From NCBI RefSeq assembly GCF_901933205.1, contig NC_044573.1, positions 54,939,993-55,003,992 on the forward strand: a DNA stretch of 64,000 nucleotides. Direction: 5' to 3'. A program made the position numbers and the translations under genes. The notes beneath the pieces were generated by a model. The model was given only the letters and a program-made list of their open reading frames with translations, was not told the origin of the DNA and ran no database searches. Shown here piece after piece: positions 1-12,250 of the stretch. This stretch comes from Camarhynchus parvulus. Lineage: Eukaryota > Chordata > Aves > Passeriformes > Thraupidae. Numbering within the stretch: position 1 is the first letter of the stretch; each line of letters opens with the position of its first letter.

Positions 1-2391
1 ATGTGACTGACTGGTTTTGAATTTGCTTGCCCTGCTGTGACTCCCTCCCCCCCTTTTCTTTTACTTCTTTTCTTGGCTTTGCTGTGCAAATTAAACATGA
101 TAAGCTTCAAAGATTTCTGACTTGTAATGCAGATTAAAGTCTACTGAGATGTTAGCTTGAAAAGTCACTTGATGTTCTAAGAACTATTTTTAGTCCAAAG
201 CAACTGCATGGCTTTAAAACTTCACATAATTTCAGAAAAACAGAGAAATAAAAAAGAAAGGAGACCCCCCCACAGGTATTTCTTCCTATTGCCTCTAAGA
301 TGAAGTAATTTTAATATTATTCTTGCTTATTAAACCTCATGACTAGGCAAATGAAAAGTTATCAACACTATGTGGGCACATAATACTTTGTTCTCATATA
401 TTACCTGTGAAGTGAAATGGCATCAACTGTAAATGCAAATGTAAGGTTTTTTCCAAGCTTACATTCTGTAATTTGACAATGATAAAATCTGGTTCACAAA
501 TACTTTTGATCTAAAAAGTATGTACAGTAGCATATTTGAAAAACCTCATTGCATCAACAAATACCGCAATCCCTTTTACACTCCTTGCTATTGCAAGAAC
601 CATGAGACTATTTAACTCTCAGTATAATTCCAAAACTGTATCTTCTCAGTCTTCTTCCCAGAGAAAAAGAGACCCAAAACGTAACTGAAATCAACCAGCC
701 CACTCAAATGCAACGAACTAGATACTTTTCTCTAAAGAAATGTACAAGTTGAATCATTGTGGTCCCTAAAGTATATAAAAGTAAGCAGATTCTGCCCCAC
801 CCCCCCCCCAATTTACAGAAAGATTGTCTGTTTCCTAATTTGTCATACAAATAATACAAAAGCTATAATTCCAGATCTTCTTTACTTCTCACATACTATT
901 TTCTCTGCCCAGTCTGACATTCTGTAATAACACTGTTCACACTCCAACTATGTCAGCTTGTCTAGAAACTTGTTCCTACAAGGTATCAGAGTTTACCTGC
1001 AAACTGGAACCTTAGTAAAACAAAGTTATTTCATAAAGCAAGAGCTTACGGTTCTCTCCAGCACACTTATTTATTTTGCACCTCTTAACAGTGTTCCTCT
1101 AACACTGGTCGGTCCTTTCAACTTCGGTATGCTCATCATCCCCCAAAATTAAAATCTTACACCTAACCTGCTACTACTTAGCTAAACTGCTGTTTCAGTG
1201 GCTGGTACCAGGGTCACTGGTGGCAGAGGTCCATCTCAGTTGTTAGCATAAGGAGCACCAGGTGAAACAAGTACAATTTCCACACCCATCTTCTGCTATG
1301 TTGGTCCCTGTCTGATTCGAGAAATGTCACCTGGAAGGCAGAGTGTCTGTGGTTTGGAGAGTTGCTGAACCATTTGGCAGTCTTAATCTATTTAGAATAA
1401 AGGCTGGATCATGGGCATAATAGGAATCCTATAAAAATGAAATATATAGACAAAATGGGAGAGGTATTAAGCTCCAGCTTTAGATCTTGAAGCTTTCAAA
1501 AAAACCAAAAAGGTGCGAGCTCTACAGTCATCATATGACTGCAAGTAATATTTAATAAAGTCCAGAGAGATGTGTTCATCAAAGTAGCCATACCTACATA
1601 TCTGTCATTAACATAAGGCCGAGCATGTTAAAATACCTAAATTTGAATATATTGGCTGCTAAAATTACTTAAACTTTCAGCCAACATGGACTTTGGAAGC
1701 CAAGAAGTTGATAAAACATTTTTTTGAGCTGTGGAGGCATTTGTTGTTTTTTGCATTGCTTACACAGAAAGCCTGTCTAGTCACTCATGTTGGAAAAACA
1801 TGGTAGAAATATGAATAGAAGGAACTGTTGCTTTTGCTGTGCTGTTCTAACATTCTGTGGTTTGGTCTCTCTTACTTTCTCTGCTGTTCTCTGCTGTATT
1901 ATGTCATCTGCTGTTTACCCAGTGTGTTTCTGCCGAACATAGAGTTATATACTTACTGATAAATAAATATTGACCAGAATGACAACCAGAATTTTCTCAT
2001 TTTCAATTAGATTTAAAGAATTTCTTTAATTAGATAAAAATCCTGGCAGAAACAAACCACTAAATCCCTGCATTGCCAGATAAAGCTGCGCCCTCCTTTG
2101 CAGATGAAGACTGGTTTTTAGAAGCAGAACAGTCTTTAGAAATGCATCAGTCCAAGATCTCTGACCTGTGGTCTCTGATTCTGCTAAGTGCATGTTTATT
2201 TTTACATTTTTAGGGATGCTTTTCTTGCTAGTAACCAAAAACCAGTAAAAGTCCGAAATCTAAAGTCATTGCTCACTTCAGATTTTACATGGGCCAGCAA
2301 CTTGAGAGGTTTTGTGTAGATGAGCTGAACCTGCCTGCTCTCTAACAGTAGAAGATTTTTTTTGAATCTTAATGTCACTTTCTCAAAGCAG
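1..2391 (+). other. SYNE1: SYNE1 intron (3' part), upstream of w1
   Basis: No exon with a frame and splice sites compatible with w1 (which needs a phase-0 junction) could be supported in this 2.4-kb AT-rich stretch. It contains short homopolymer runs (C-rich near 802) and an exon-like but phase-incompatible open stretch around 2080-2230, discussed in the findings. The preceding SYNE1 exon presumably lies left of the window. Confidence 0.7.
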
Positions 2392-2523
2392 GGATCTTTA
2401 CAAGAAAAGGAAGAGAGTGATCTGGACTTCGTTTCCTCACAAAGCCCCAGTGTTCAAGAATGGCTGGCACAAGCAAGAACTACTCGCTCACAGCAGCAGC
2501 AAAGTACCCTGCAGCAGCAGAAA
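2392..2523 (+). CDS. SYNE1: SYNE1 exon w1 (spectrin repeat)
   Basis: 44 codons, phase 0 to 0, after a CAG acceptor. Translation is acidic, then carries the helix-A-like SPSVQEWLAQAR and ends in a Gln-rich stretch (QQQQ, then QQQK). The donor AAA/GTTGGT is weak: it has neither the G at -1 nor the usual AAGT after GT, so the 3' edge is the least certain of the series. The following 606-bp intron holds nothing recognisable. Confidence 0.85.
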
Positions 2524-3129
2524 GTTGGTGTTCTGCCTTTCTTTTACTCCCATCTTTAGATTGCACTTAATACTATAGCTGAGCCACTCGTGTTAATATT
2601 TTCACTGAAATATTAATTTTTACACTGTTTCATACTCACTGCTTTGGTAATGATGCATCTGAGTTCCTTATCTTATATCTGCAACAGGCAGGCTAGACTT
2701 CCTGGATGACCATGGTCATTTCACATAATCAGTAGAATAAAATTTGTCCATCAGCAGAATAAAATTGAATCAACCCTTTAAGTTACTCTAAGGAGAGATG
2801 ATAATACTCAAAATAATAACTTTGTCTTCATACAAGCAAAGATACACATATTACATTATATATTGTATTGAATGATTTGAAGATACTTTCATTATGGTAG
2901 GTTCCACAAACTGCATTGTATCAGTTAATTAGTTCAGTAATCCAGTTTATGACCCCAATTTTTCTGTGTCCCTGGCTAGAGATTTTGGACTACTTTTGAT
3001 GTTCAAGCAAGCCATTTCAGAAGTAGCTCAGCTAACTTTGCATGGCAGTTAAACAAGGTAGACATGTCCTTCCAAGGCAAAACCAGTGTGTTTGAGATTT
3101 GTTCTGTTTTGTGTTACTTGCTGTGCTAG

Positions 3130-3236
3130 GAGCTGGAACAGGAGCTGGAAGAGCAGAAGAATCTGCTTCGGTCAGTAGCGTGCCGTGGAGGAGAGATCCT
3201 AACACAGCAAAGCTCTACTGAAGGGCTGTCCATAAG
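3130..3236 (+). CDS. SYNE1: SYNE1 exon w2 (spectrin repeat)
   Basis: 107 bp, phase 0 in, phase 2 out (split Ser codon AG/T). Encodes LEQELEEQKNLLRSV followed by a linker with GGEILTQQ, matching a nesprin-1 inter-helix segment. Acceptor CTAG, donor AAG/GTGTGC. The next intron (1,027 bp) contains a 21-A run at 3758-3778 and otherwise nothing recognisable. Confidence 0.92.
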
Positions 3237-3757
3237 GTGTGCTTTCATGTGTTGTTCCAAAAAGTAAATTTCTATGGCTGTACTTTGTCATCCCTATGCT
3301 TATATCCCTCTTCTGCTCATAGTCCTCGAATTTTTGTTTTATGATTTTTATACAGCACTGAGGCTACTGGATTCCTGGTTTATAATTCAGGGGTCTGATA
3401 ATACAGTTACACAAACTGTTTTGTGATAATAGATCACCTTCAGCATTTAGAAATGCCCTTTATTCTTATTAGCAGGAGTCACACTATGATTAAAGACTAG
3501 CGAGACTCATTTGACAAGCAGTGGATCAGTTACTGTAACTTTATGGACCAGCACTGGTGTGTGAATCACATTGTCTCAAAATTGGCATCTGCCGTTGTAA
3601 CCAGATCTTCCCAGATGAGATACTCATTGCTTAATTTTATTTTTCCTGGAATTAGCAAGTATTTTTCCTTTTGAGGCCTTAATTCTAATGCCAGAAAGTA
3701 CTTAACCAGTCTCCTTCTGTTTGAGGCTTACTTCTGTCATGGTGTACTATAAAAACC

Positions 3758-3778
3758 AAAAAAAAAAAAAAAAAAAAA
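3758..3778 (+). repeat. 21-base A run
   Basis: Uninterrupted A homopolymer followed by an A-rich patch in the w2-w3 intron. No retroposed body was recognised upstream of it, so it is listed as a simple repeat only. Confidence 0.9.
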
Positions 3779-4263
3779 GAAAGAAAAAACAAAAATCCCC
3801 CACAAACAAACCACCAGACAGAAAATTCTGAATGTAATTAATTGTTTTCCGAAGCTAAACTCATGTGTTTGTCCTCCATTAAACTATGTCTGCCATTTTG
3901 ATAAAGGAGGTGAGGAAGGAGTCCGATAAAATATTTGCTTTAATTCATGCTTTGAACTAAAACCTCTTTATAGGTTACATTTCAATGTAGTATATATTCA
4001 GTCTGGTTTGGGGATTTTTTTACTTACTTTGGGTACTTGCAACTTCAGTCTTTTTGAAAGTACATTTTATTTCATCAGATAAGAACTTCTTGCTGTTCAA
4101 ACCAGCCTTTGTCTTATTTTTAGAAAAACAAAAGCAAAATTAACAAGTCAGAACTTTAAAAACTAGCACTTAATTTAAATGTAGAATTTCCTAATGGAAA
4201 ATTATAACCTTATATGGTTATAACTTTTGCATTTATTAAACCTTTATGCTTCTTTGCATTCAG

Positions 4264-4414
4264 TGAGAAGCCTGATGTACTCTCTGAGGAATTAGTCTTA
4301 GAAGGTGAGAAGCCATCATCTGAAGAGCAGATGAAGAGGAAATGGGAAAGCCTAAACCAGGAATTCAGTACCAAGCAGAGACTGCTCCAGAAAGCTTTGG
4401 AAAAAGAACAGCTG
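4264..4414 (+). CDS. SYNE1: SYNE1 exon w3 (spectrin repeat)
   Basis: 151 bp, phase 2 in, phase 0 out. Encodes a Glu-rich linker and KWESLNQEFSTKQ, the typical Trp-containing helix of a spectrin repeat. Donor CTG/GTAGCT. As I remember the human protein, it has extra Glu-Gln residues just before this junction, so the bird exon looks slightly shorter. The following 810-bp intron is AT-rich and unremarkable. Confidence 0.93.
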
Positions 4415-5224
4415 GTAGCTTTTTTAAATTTCTCTTTCCATTTTCTCTTTTAAAGTAGTTGTTACAAGAGGTACAATATGTAGATCCATTAAGGTGCTGT
4501 AGTTATGGCATGAGATATGGAGCAATTTATTTTTGTGACACCTTTAAAAACTGTTACATATTGGCACCAGCACAGCTCCTGTTCAAAGTGATTTGAATTG
4601 CACTACCATCAGGTTAATGAACTAGAAAGGAAGAAAGAGCTTAGACAAAATGTTTATCTACTTATCTAACTCAGGATAATTCTGTAGCAAATCATCACTC
4701 TGGAATTAATCAATACTCTGGCAACAGCTTAGAGGAAAACTGTTATTTTCAGTTTGAATTTATTGGTTACATTCAATTCTTGATCTTAGTGGGTGAGGAA
4801 TTTCAGAAACAGTATTTCTACTGAAAGAAATGGGGATTAATCAATTAAACTGGGGACAAACCAAAGTCTGTATTAACATACATCTTCCATTTTATTGTTA
4901 ATAGTCCCAAATTCACTCTTCTTTGTATAACACTCCATTAATCAGCTTCCAAAGTTCTAAAAACCTTGTATTAATTAAAGAGTAATTGAAAATATTTTTG
5001 GTAAAAACTAGTGATTTTTAATTCTGGCTACAAGCATTTATCCTGCATTTCTAGTAAACCTCCTGTTGAGTAATATTTATGCAAAATATTCATGGCATGG
5101 AGCATTTGTGGGAGGACCATGAATGTTAGCAGATGATAGCCTCAGTCAGTAGGGAGTCTGTACAGCTGAATTTTGTGCCCTACATATGGTAGATGCATCC
5201 TAATTAGTGCTTTTCTCTCAACAG

Positions 5225-5356
5225 CTTTATAGCAGACCAAACAGACTAATACCTGGAATGCCTTTGTATAAGGAGGAGACACAGGATGAAGATAAATGTT
5301 TAGTGTCACCAGTACTGGTTGAATTGAATCAGGCCTTTGAAGATGTCTCATCTGAG
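5225..5356 (+). CDS. SYNE1: SYNE1 exon w4 (inter-repeat segment)
   Basis: 44 codons, phase 0 to 0; acceptor ACAG, donor GAG/GTAATT. Starts LYSRPNRL and contains LNQAFEDVSS. The Pro/Gly content of the first half suggests a less helical linker before the helix resumes. Separated from w5 by only 159 bp, the shortest intron in the window. Confidence 0.94.
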
Positions 5357-5515
5357 GTAATTTTCAGTTGTCTTTACACCTGTCCTACACCAAAGCCACA
5401 TTAACAGTGAAAACTCCTCCAGCTATGACATGGAAATCCATGCCTTTCCCAAATATTGAAGTTAGGAAGACTGTCTTGTACTTCTATGCTGACTCCTGTG
5501 GTTCCTTTTGCCCAG

Positions 5516-5671
5516 GCTGGACGGGTGGAGGAGACCCTGCATCTGGAGCAGAAGTTGTATGATGGTGTCACTGCCACGTCCATGTGGCTGGATGGGGTGG
5601 AAGAGCAAGTCTTTGTTGCTACAGCTCTGTTGCCAGAAGAAGAAACAGAAACCTACCTCTGCAAGCAAGAG
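5516..5671 (+). CDS. SYNE1: SYNE1 exon w5 (spectrin repeat)
   Basis: 52 codons, phase 0 to 0; acceptor CCCAG, donor GAG/GTGAGG. HLEQKLYDGVTATSMWLDG followed by VFVATALLPEE is a clear helix-A/loop signature of a nesprin-1 repeat. The following 799-bp intron holds a plus-strand CR1 tail at about 6030-6262 that ends roughly 210 bp before the next exon. Confidence 0.95.
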
Positions 5672-6029
5672 GTGAGGAATCCATGAGTAGGAGTTTCTTT
5701 TAATTGCCAATAGTAGTGTTTAGAACAAAAGTGTTTGAATCCTGGGAAAGTGACATGTTGCTGACATAATCTCTATGTAACTGCATCATTCTGCAGTTGA
5801 CCATGTAGACAATGTTGCAGAAAGCATGGACTTTTTCTTCTATTTACCATCGTATTGGCAAATACCGCGTTATTGAAATTGAAACTAAGTGAAAAAGAGG
5901 GAGGGATACTCTGGGATATGGAAACAGCAGAGGTTCATCAACATTAATTAGGGGTGAGGGAGGTAGAAAGAATTGAGTGGTGGAGAGGAGAGAGAGGCAA
6001 TAGGATAAAGGAACAATAGTTTTCAACTG

Positions 6030-6262
6030 AAGAGGATAGATTCCGACAAGATATAAGGAAGAAATCTTTCAAAATGAGAGTGTGGAAATGCTGGAGCAAG
6101 TTGCCCAGAGAGGTGGTGGATATTCCGTCCCTGGAAGCATTCACATTCAGGCTTGAGATGGCTCTGAGCATCCTGATTTAGTTTAAGATGTCCATATTTA
6201 CTTCAGGAGGGTTGGACTAGATGACTTTTATTCCAACCCAGATGTTTCTGTAGCTGCACATC
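6030..6262 (+). repeat. CR1 LINE 3' fragment, plus orientation
   Basis: Contains the recognisable CR1 tail words in order: a block reading GTTGCCCAGAGAGGTGGTGG, then TCCCTGGAAGCATTCA, then a GGTTGGACTAGATGA-type block and a short ending on TTCCAACCCAGATG. It is diverged and 5'-truncated with no open frame, as most avian CR1 copies are. It sits in the intron between w5 and w6. Confidence 0.88.
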
Positions 6263-6470
6263 ATTTTGTTCCAGCACTTGTTTTCCTTGGAGTATGAAAT
6301 ATTTTTACTATCACAGATTCCATCTTGTAGCTTCCAACTTTTTCTAGTGTGTGTTTATACCAGCAATGTAAAAAACTCACTACATCGTTGCAAAATTGAC
6401 TATGGTTATGACAATGTTTACCTGCTTTCCAGAATGTCTGACTGTCACTTCTGTTTTTCCAAAAAATTAG

Positions 6471-6680
6471 ACTCTTGCCAAAGAAATCAAAGACATAACA
6501 GAAGAAGTGGATAAGAACAAGAATTTGTTTGCTCAGGTATTTCCGGACAGTAGTGATAAGAGGGTTATTGTAGAAGACACTTTGGATTGTCTCTTGAGAA
6601 GACTGAGCTTACTGGAGTCGATGGTAAATCAGAGATGCCAACAGATGAAAGGACGGCTCCAGCAAATCATCACATTCAAG
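6471..6680 (+). CDS. SYNE1: SYNE1 exon w6 (spectrin repeat)
   Basis: 70 codons, phase 0 to 0; acceptor TTAG, donor AAG/GTATGA. Encodes VDKNKNLFAQVFPD, then a helix ending VNQRCQQMKGRLQQI. Two helices joined by a short acidic loop (EDTLDCLL). The following 1,292-bp intron has a short TTA microsatellite near 7068 and nothing else I recognise. Confidence 0.95.
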
Positions 6681-7972
6681 GTATGAGGTGATGAAATTAT
6701 CAGGGGTCTGTGTCAAATGGAGATATGAAGGCTGTGAATTTTTGGTACCAAATCAAAAGAACAAGATTGTCACAGGTTTTTTATTGAAAAATCAAACTTT
6801 TCAAGCTTATGCAAAATTTGATACCCTAATAATTACTCAAAATTTAAACTCTCTACTAGAAGGCTTCTACAACTCATGCAATTACTGTAAAGTGATAATC
6901 TTTCCTTGCTGTCTCCCCCTGCTGGCATTACATAAAAGGAAGTCTGTGTTGTGCAAGTATAAAAAAGTTCTGATAAATGGACAAATGTGCACTCAGAAAA
7001 TTTTTGAACAGAGTTGAGAAATGCTTTCAGATCTTACTTGGCCTCTACATTATCTGCTATTATTATTATTATTGTTATCATTACCATTGTCATTAATATA
7101 TGAAGCCCTTCTGTACGGTTCATTCTTAATTAAAAGCCCCATAAATTAAAAAAGAAATATTCCTTGTGTCTTTAGATTAGGGTCATCTTTTCATGGATTG
7201 TTACTACTAGATTTCCTTTCAAACTCCATAATTTTGCTCTGCAATCTCCCATTTTCCAAGGAAAGACTTCCCTTTGCTGATGGCATCAAGGTTGATTAGA
7301 ATTCATTGCATTATTCATAGAGATTTTCAGTATTTAAAATGATTACTAAATGTAAAAATAAATACTAAATCATTAATGCATCTCTTAATATAATGCTGAA
7401 AGTCTCAGAAAAATGTGCTGATAATTTTCTGTTGAGATGAGTGCAAGAAAAAGATGATTGATTGTATTTCAGCAAAATTGTTAAGTAATATTTATGTGTC
7501 TTTTCTGATAAAATATTCTAAAATTTTCAGCTTGTGGTTAGCCCTGTAATGTGTGGAGGTCTTGTTTACTTATGTGTTATATTATCTCAAGTTTGTAATT
7601 AAAACAACTTGCCTTAAAAAGTAAAACCAAACTTGCTTACAATCATATGTGGTTGAATAAACTGCACAAGAATTTTTTTTATACATGGACTTAATGACCT
7701 TTGGTAATTCATCATTTAATTGGAAGGCAAATATAGAAGTGCATTCACAGGATATGTTTTAAATATGAGTCGCTTTAGCTCTTAGTCTCCATAGCTGGAT
7801 TTTCAGCAATATTAAATGTTTTGCATTGGCTAATTATGATGCTTTTTGAATCATTTTTATGCTGTAGTGCTACCATGTAATATTTAATGCTTTAAACTTT
7901 TTGAAGCATGGAATATTTTTCAGTTGTTTTGTGCTGCAATTGGCTATAATTTGTTGGTTTTGTCTCCTGCAG

Positions 7973-8074
7973 AATGATCTGAAGCTCATGTTTACATCGT
8001 TGGCTGACAACAAATACTTACTTCTACAGAAATTAGCAGAGGCAGCTGACAGACCAGAAACAGAACAAATGCAG
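7973..8074 (+). CDS. SYNE1: SYNE1 exon w7 (spectrin repeat)
   Basis: 34 codons, phase 0 to 0; acceptor CTGCAG, donor CAG/GTACTA. Contains FTSLADNKYLLLQKLA, then an acidic tail. One of the smaller exons. The next intron (1,712 bp) shows no recognisable element beyond A-rich runs near 8265 and 9430. Confidence 0.95.
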
Positions 8075-9786
8075 GTACTACCACATATCTGTCACTTGGG
8101 GAGAAGGGAAGAGGTAAAGTTTTTATCCAAAGTATAAATGGATTCTAGAAAACAGTTCCTTTAAATGGGAGAACATACGTGTTCACATTAAGTATAGGAA
8201 AATGTCCAAGAGTGTACTACACATATTTAAAAGTAAATAAAACAAAAACTCACAACAACAACAACAAAAAAAAACCTAGCAAAAGTGTCTCTCTTGTCTC
8301 CCAAGCTGACCTAGTACCTAGTTATGTTTATACTGGGCAGTATTTGAAAAGAGGAAACTTCAATAAACAAAAAAAGTCCAGAGTTTTGCTAAGTTGTTTG
8401 ACTATTAAACTTTATTAAGAACCAAAGGCACTTTCCTGCTCACTGGTTTATAGTGATGTCTTTAATGTTACTTGTTTTAATTTAAGGCAGTAATTATTGT
8501 TTCTTTATCAGGAATGGCCTGAAGAATAATTAATTATTTACATGAAAAAGTATATCCTGTTTTCTTGTTTCTGTTTTGCCAGTGAGAAAATGAATGGGGT
8601 ATGCTATGGTGTACTTCTTATAGATATTTCTTGTTAGTGATATCTGGTGCCAGCAGGTGGCTAAGTGGAAAAGACTTACCCTTCAGTTAAATAGAAATAC
8701 TGGACTTTATATACCTGACATTCAAAATTTGAAGGAGTTTACAACTCCTGTATGAAAAAGAGAGGTAACACTGTGTCTTTCTTTTCTCTCTTTTGTGATG
8801 CCAATCATTGGCAAAAGTATATTTCTAGTGTTATTAATTTAACTACCAGCTAGGAAAACAACGTGTTAACAACAGCACTTGAAATTATTTGTTGCAGGAA
8901 ATCTCCCTTGGCTGATAAAACATTCAAATTTAAAAGCACTTCTGGTGTTCAATATGTGGTTAGGAAAGTAGAAGTAAGATGCTTAGTCAGCCTGGTGACT
9001 TAAGTTGCATGAAGTGGAAGTTTAGTGACTGTGTTGTGCAAACTCCATGCTGCTGAAAGGCAGGAGTTCTACTTCACATACATAGTTTAAAACATTTGGA
9101 TAGGAAGCTTCCAGAAAGGGCCTCAACAAAGGACTTTAAGTACAGGAATCTACCTTGCACTTTTAACTTTGTTATAATCTGCATGTGTTACTGCAGCAGA
9201 CACCTAGGGAAGCTTGTAGCTTCTACAGGAAAAACTCATCAGCTTCAGACACTTGCAGATACCAATCTGTGTTCTTAAGTTGTAGTTTTTCAAGTACAAA
9301 AGGGGAGGTACAAGTAATTTTAGCCCCATCCCAGTCTTGAAAGTGAGCTACACAGAGCTCTTGGCATTCATACAGGGGTTCTGCTGTGATGATTGTTTGC
9401 TTGCTGCTCAGAGATGACAGGAATGACTGTTAATAAAAAAAAAATAAATGACATTGTTACATTAAAAAAAATTATTTTGGGCCCGTACTGTATAATTAAA
9501 AGCATGGAAATTCATAGCTATGTTTGGTATAAAAATACTAAGCATAGTACTTTATATGATACTAAAACAGCTTGTTATTCTAAAGTAATAATGATATGCT
9601 TATTTAACTTTAATAAAAAAACTGGACTCTCCCCACTTTTAATTAGTACATTTCCTTCATAGCATCCTTTACAATTTCAGTGCATTGAGGGTGTGATTAG
9701 TACTTAGCAGAAAAAAATCTGATCATAGGCCAACTACACTACTGTTATTGAAACTTAAAACGAAGCAATGTAATTTTCATATACAG

Positions 9787-9906
9787 GTCATACTGGAGGC
9801 AGAAGAAGGTTTAAAGGAACTAGATGCTGGAATCAGTGAATTAAAGAAGCGTATAGACAAGCTACAAATTGACCAACCTTCTGTACAAGAACTGTCTAAG
9901 ATCCAG
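9787..9906 (+). CDS. SYNE1: SYNE1 exon w8 (spectrin repeat)
   Basis: 40 codons, phase 0 to 0; acceptor ATACAG, donor CAG/GTATGC. AEEGLKELDAGISELKKR is amphipathic and followed by a short loop with QPSVQELSKIQ. The following 1,506-bp intron is AT-rich with a T/G-rich patch near 10690; no repeat family recognised. Confidence 0.95.
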
Positions 9907-11412
9907 GTATGCTTCGTTAGTTCTTTCCTAGAGCTGTCCATCCTATCACCTTTCTCACCTGTGATATCGAAGGAATGCTTCTTTTTATTGTTCATCAAGC
10001 AGTTTAGGAAATGGGATTTTAAGGCATTTCAGTATGTATAAAAGATTATGTTCTCTCTGGTTCACCTAGTTTTAAAATTTTGTTCCTCTTCAGATTTTCT
10101 AACATCTCTGATATTAGCAACGTTAATTGTAAAAATCTACAAAACCATGTTTTCTGTCAGCTCTCATCCACTCCCTTTTCACACAGATGATGTTAAGCAT
10201 GTAAACATAAATTTGTCTGCTGAAGGTTCATCCCTGTTTGCACCAGAGTCTCATGATCTGTGATTTAGTACTGTCTCACATCTGTCATTCAAAGAAGGAA
10301 GGGGGTAAAGGAGGACAGAGAGTAAAGTGAGACCTGAAACTGGAAATGTTCTGCTTTTACAAGAACACCTCTCATATCAATACATGTGGGCAATTGATCC
10401 AAAACTTCTGTAAATATGTTGAAAGTCCTTTTTGAGCAGTTTGGCTGATGCAGGGGAATATTTGAGGAAATACCAAGGAGAAGGTTTATGAATGAATTTT
10501 ACCATTCACAATGGCATAATATTAATAAATTGGAAGCAAATAAAACAGCGGAAACTGGACCATAAACTTCCTAAGCCAACTAGATAGTGATATCGACTAA
10601 AAATGAATGACTAAGAAATAAATCACTAAGAAATGTGTCTTTTGCCCAGTATCCTTTTGATCTTAGTGCCTCCTCCTGATTTGTTTAGGGGTTTTTTTTG
10701 TTGTTTTGGTTTTTTGTTCCTCTCGGTTTATGTGCTATTATGTTTCCCCTCTCCTTCAATTTCAGTTTTTAGAAAAGCCTTCCTTTGGCTTTTTTTGACA
10801 GTTTTGCTTCTCACAAAATTCTGTTTAAGGCTAGGAGACCAAGCTGCAGTCTGAGGGTGGGCACTTTGTTGTAGCACTGGATGATCATAGAGATATTTTG
10901 GTTGTTGGAATGTCTTGTATAGATGAAAAGAATGGGCTTGTTTTGGTTTTTACAGTAAGATGTATGTATCTTGCTTGCTACCAGTAAGATTCTGAGGAAG
11001 GAGAAGGAAGCAAACCTGACTTTGAAATGCCTGTGAGCTGTATCCATGATGGAATCCCTGCAATTCTCTGCATTATAAAAAGTAAAATGAAAACAGTCTC
11101 TGCATTGCACCGTAGTCATTGCTTTTTGATGCATTAAGCCAAATCTTTGCTACTTACATAAGCCTTTGGAATTCTGCAGTTTTTTCCCCAAATGCATGTA
11201 CTTTAAAGAGTTGCAGGTCTTGCTTATTTTTTCTGTCTTTAAATGGTGAGTTAATTTATCAATTAATTCAGTATATCTGCAAATTCTTTTTGATCTGGAA
11301 ATAAATGTTATTCTCCTAGTGTTCACAGAAAGTGCAGGGACAGTTAGGTTGCTTCTAGGAAGACCTGTAAGGTGTGAAATAAGAATCACCATTGGTGCCT
11401 TTTTGCCCCCAG

Positions 11413-11613
11413 GATAAGTATGATGAGCTGCTGATGATGATTGGATCCAGGCGGAGTGATCTGAATCAGAATATGGCTCTGAAGAGGCAGTATGAGCGGG
11501 CTTTGCAGGACCTGGCTGACCTGGTAGAAACAGGCCAAGAAAAAATGGCTGGTGACCAGAAAATGATTGTTTCTTCCAAGGAAGAGGTTCAGTCACTACT
11601 TGAAAAACATAAG
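11413..11613 (+). CDS. SYNE1: SYNE1 exon w9 (spectrin repeat)
   Basis: 67 codons, phase 0 to 0; acceptor CCCCCAG, donor AAG/GTAAGA, a strong site. Encodes YDELLMMIGSRRSDLNQ, then a helix with YERALQDLADLVETGQEK, then the acidic EEVQSLLEKHK. The 1,228-bp intron that follows contains an LTR-like repeat beginning about 270 bp from this donor. Confidence 0.96.
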
Positions 11614-11879
11614 GTAAGAGATCAGGATGTATTTCAGGACTAGTAATGACTGTAAGCTTGTTGTCATTGTTGACTCGCAGTGGGAAACTAAGAACCACAC
11701 AGCTGCTTCCTCCCCTATGTGTTCCTTCCTTGAGGAGAAGGAGAATCAGAAAGAAAAGGTAATCCTTGTGGATTGAGAGATGAATAATAATATTAATAGC
11801 AATAATAATAAAAAAAATTGAAATAGTCAATGTAACTGTAATGGAAAGGAAGAGAGAAATAAACACAAGAGAAATAAAT

Positions 11880-12250
11880 AAATTATGTACAGTGCTGTTG
11901 TTCACCACCTCCTGACCAATAGCTAACCTGTCCCCAAGAAGAAATCAGCAGCTTTCAGACAGCTCCCCCCAGTTTATATAGTGATCATGATGCTCTATTG
12001 TATGGAATATCCCTTTGGCCCGTTCAGGTCAGCTGTCCTGACCATGGTGCCTCCAGGCTCCTCATGCACCTCCTCACTGGCAGAGCAAGGGAAGCTGAAA
12101 AGTCCTTGACTTGGGGTAAACACTATTCAGCAACAAACAAAAACATCAGTGTGTCTTCAACATTACTCCAGTAGTAAAGCCAAAACACTTTGCTGTACCA
12201 GCTACTAAGAAGAAAATTAACTCTATCCCAGCTGAAATCAGGACACTTAT
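11880..12250 (+). repeat. Avian endogenous-retrovirus LTR-like fragment
   Basis: Blocks in order (GTTCACCACCTCCTGACCAA, CCCCCCAGTTTATATA, GTATGGAATATCCCTTTGG, GTCAGCTGTCCTG, then AGAAAATTAACTCTATCCC and a final GGACA) resemble a widespread avian ERV LTR. Family assignment is from memory and its exact edges are approximate. No internal viral coding sequence is seen next to it, so it looks like a solo, partly decayed LTR. It lies in the w9-w10 intron, probably in the same orientation as SYNE1. Confidence 0.7.
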
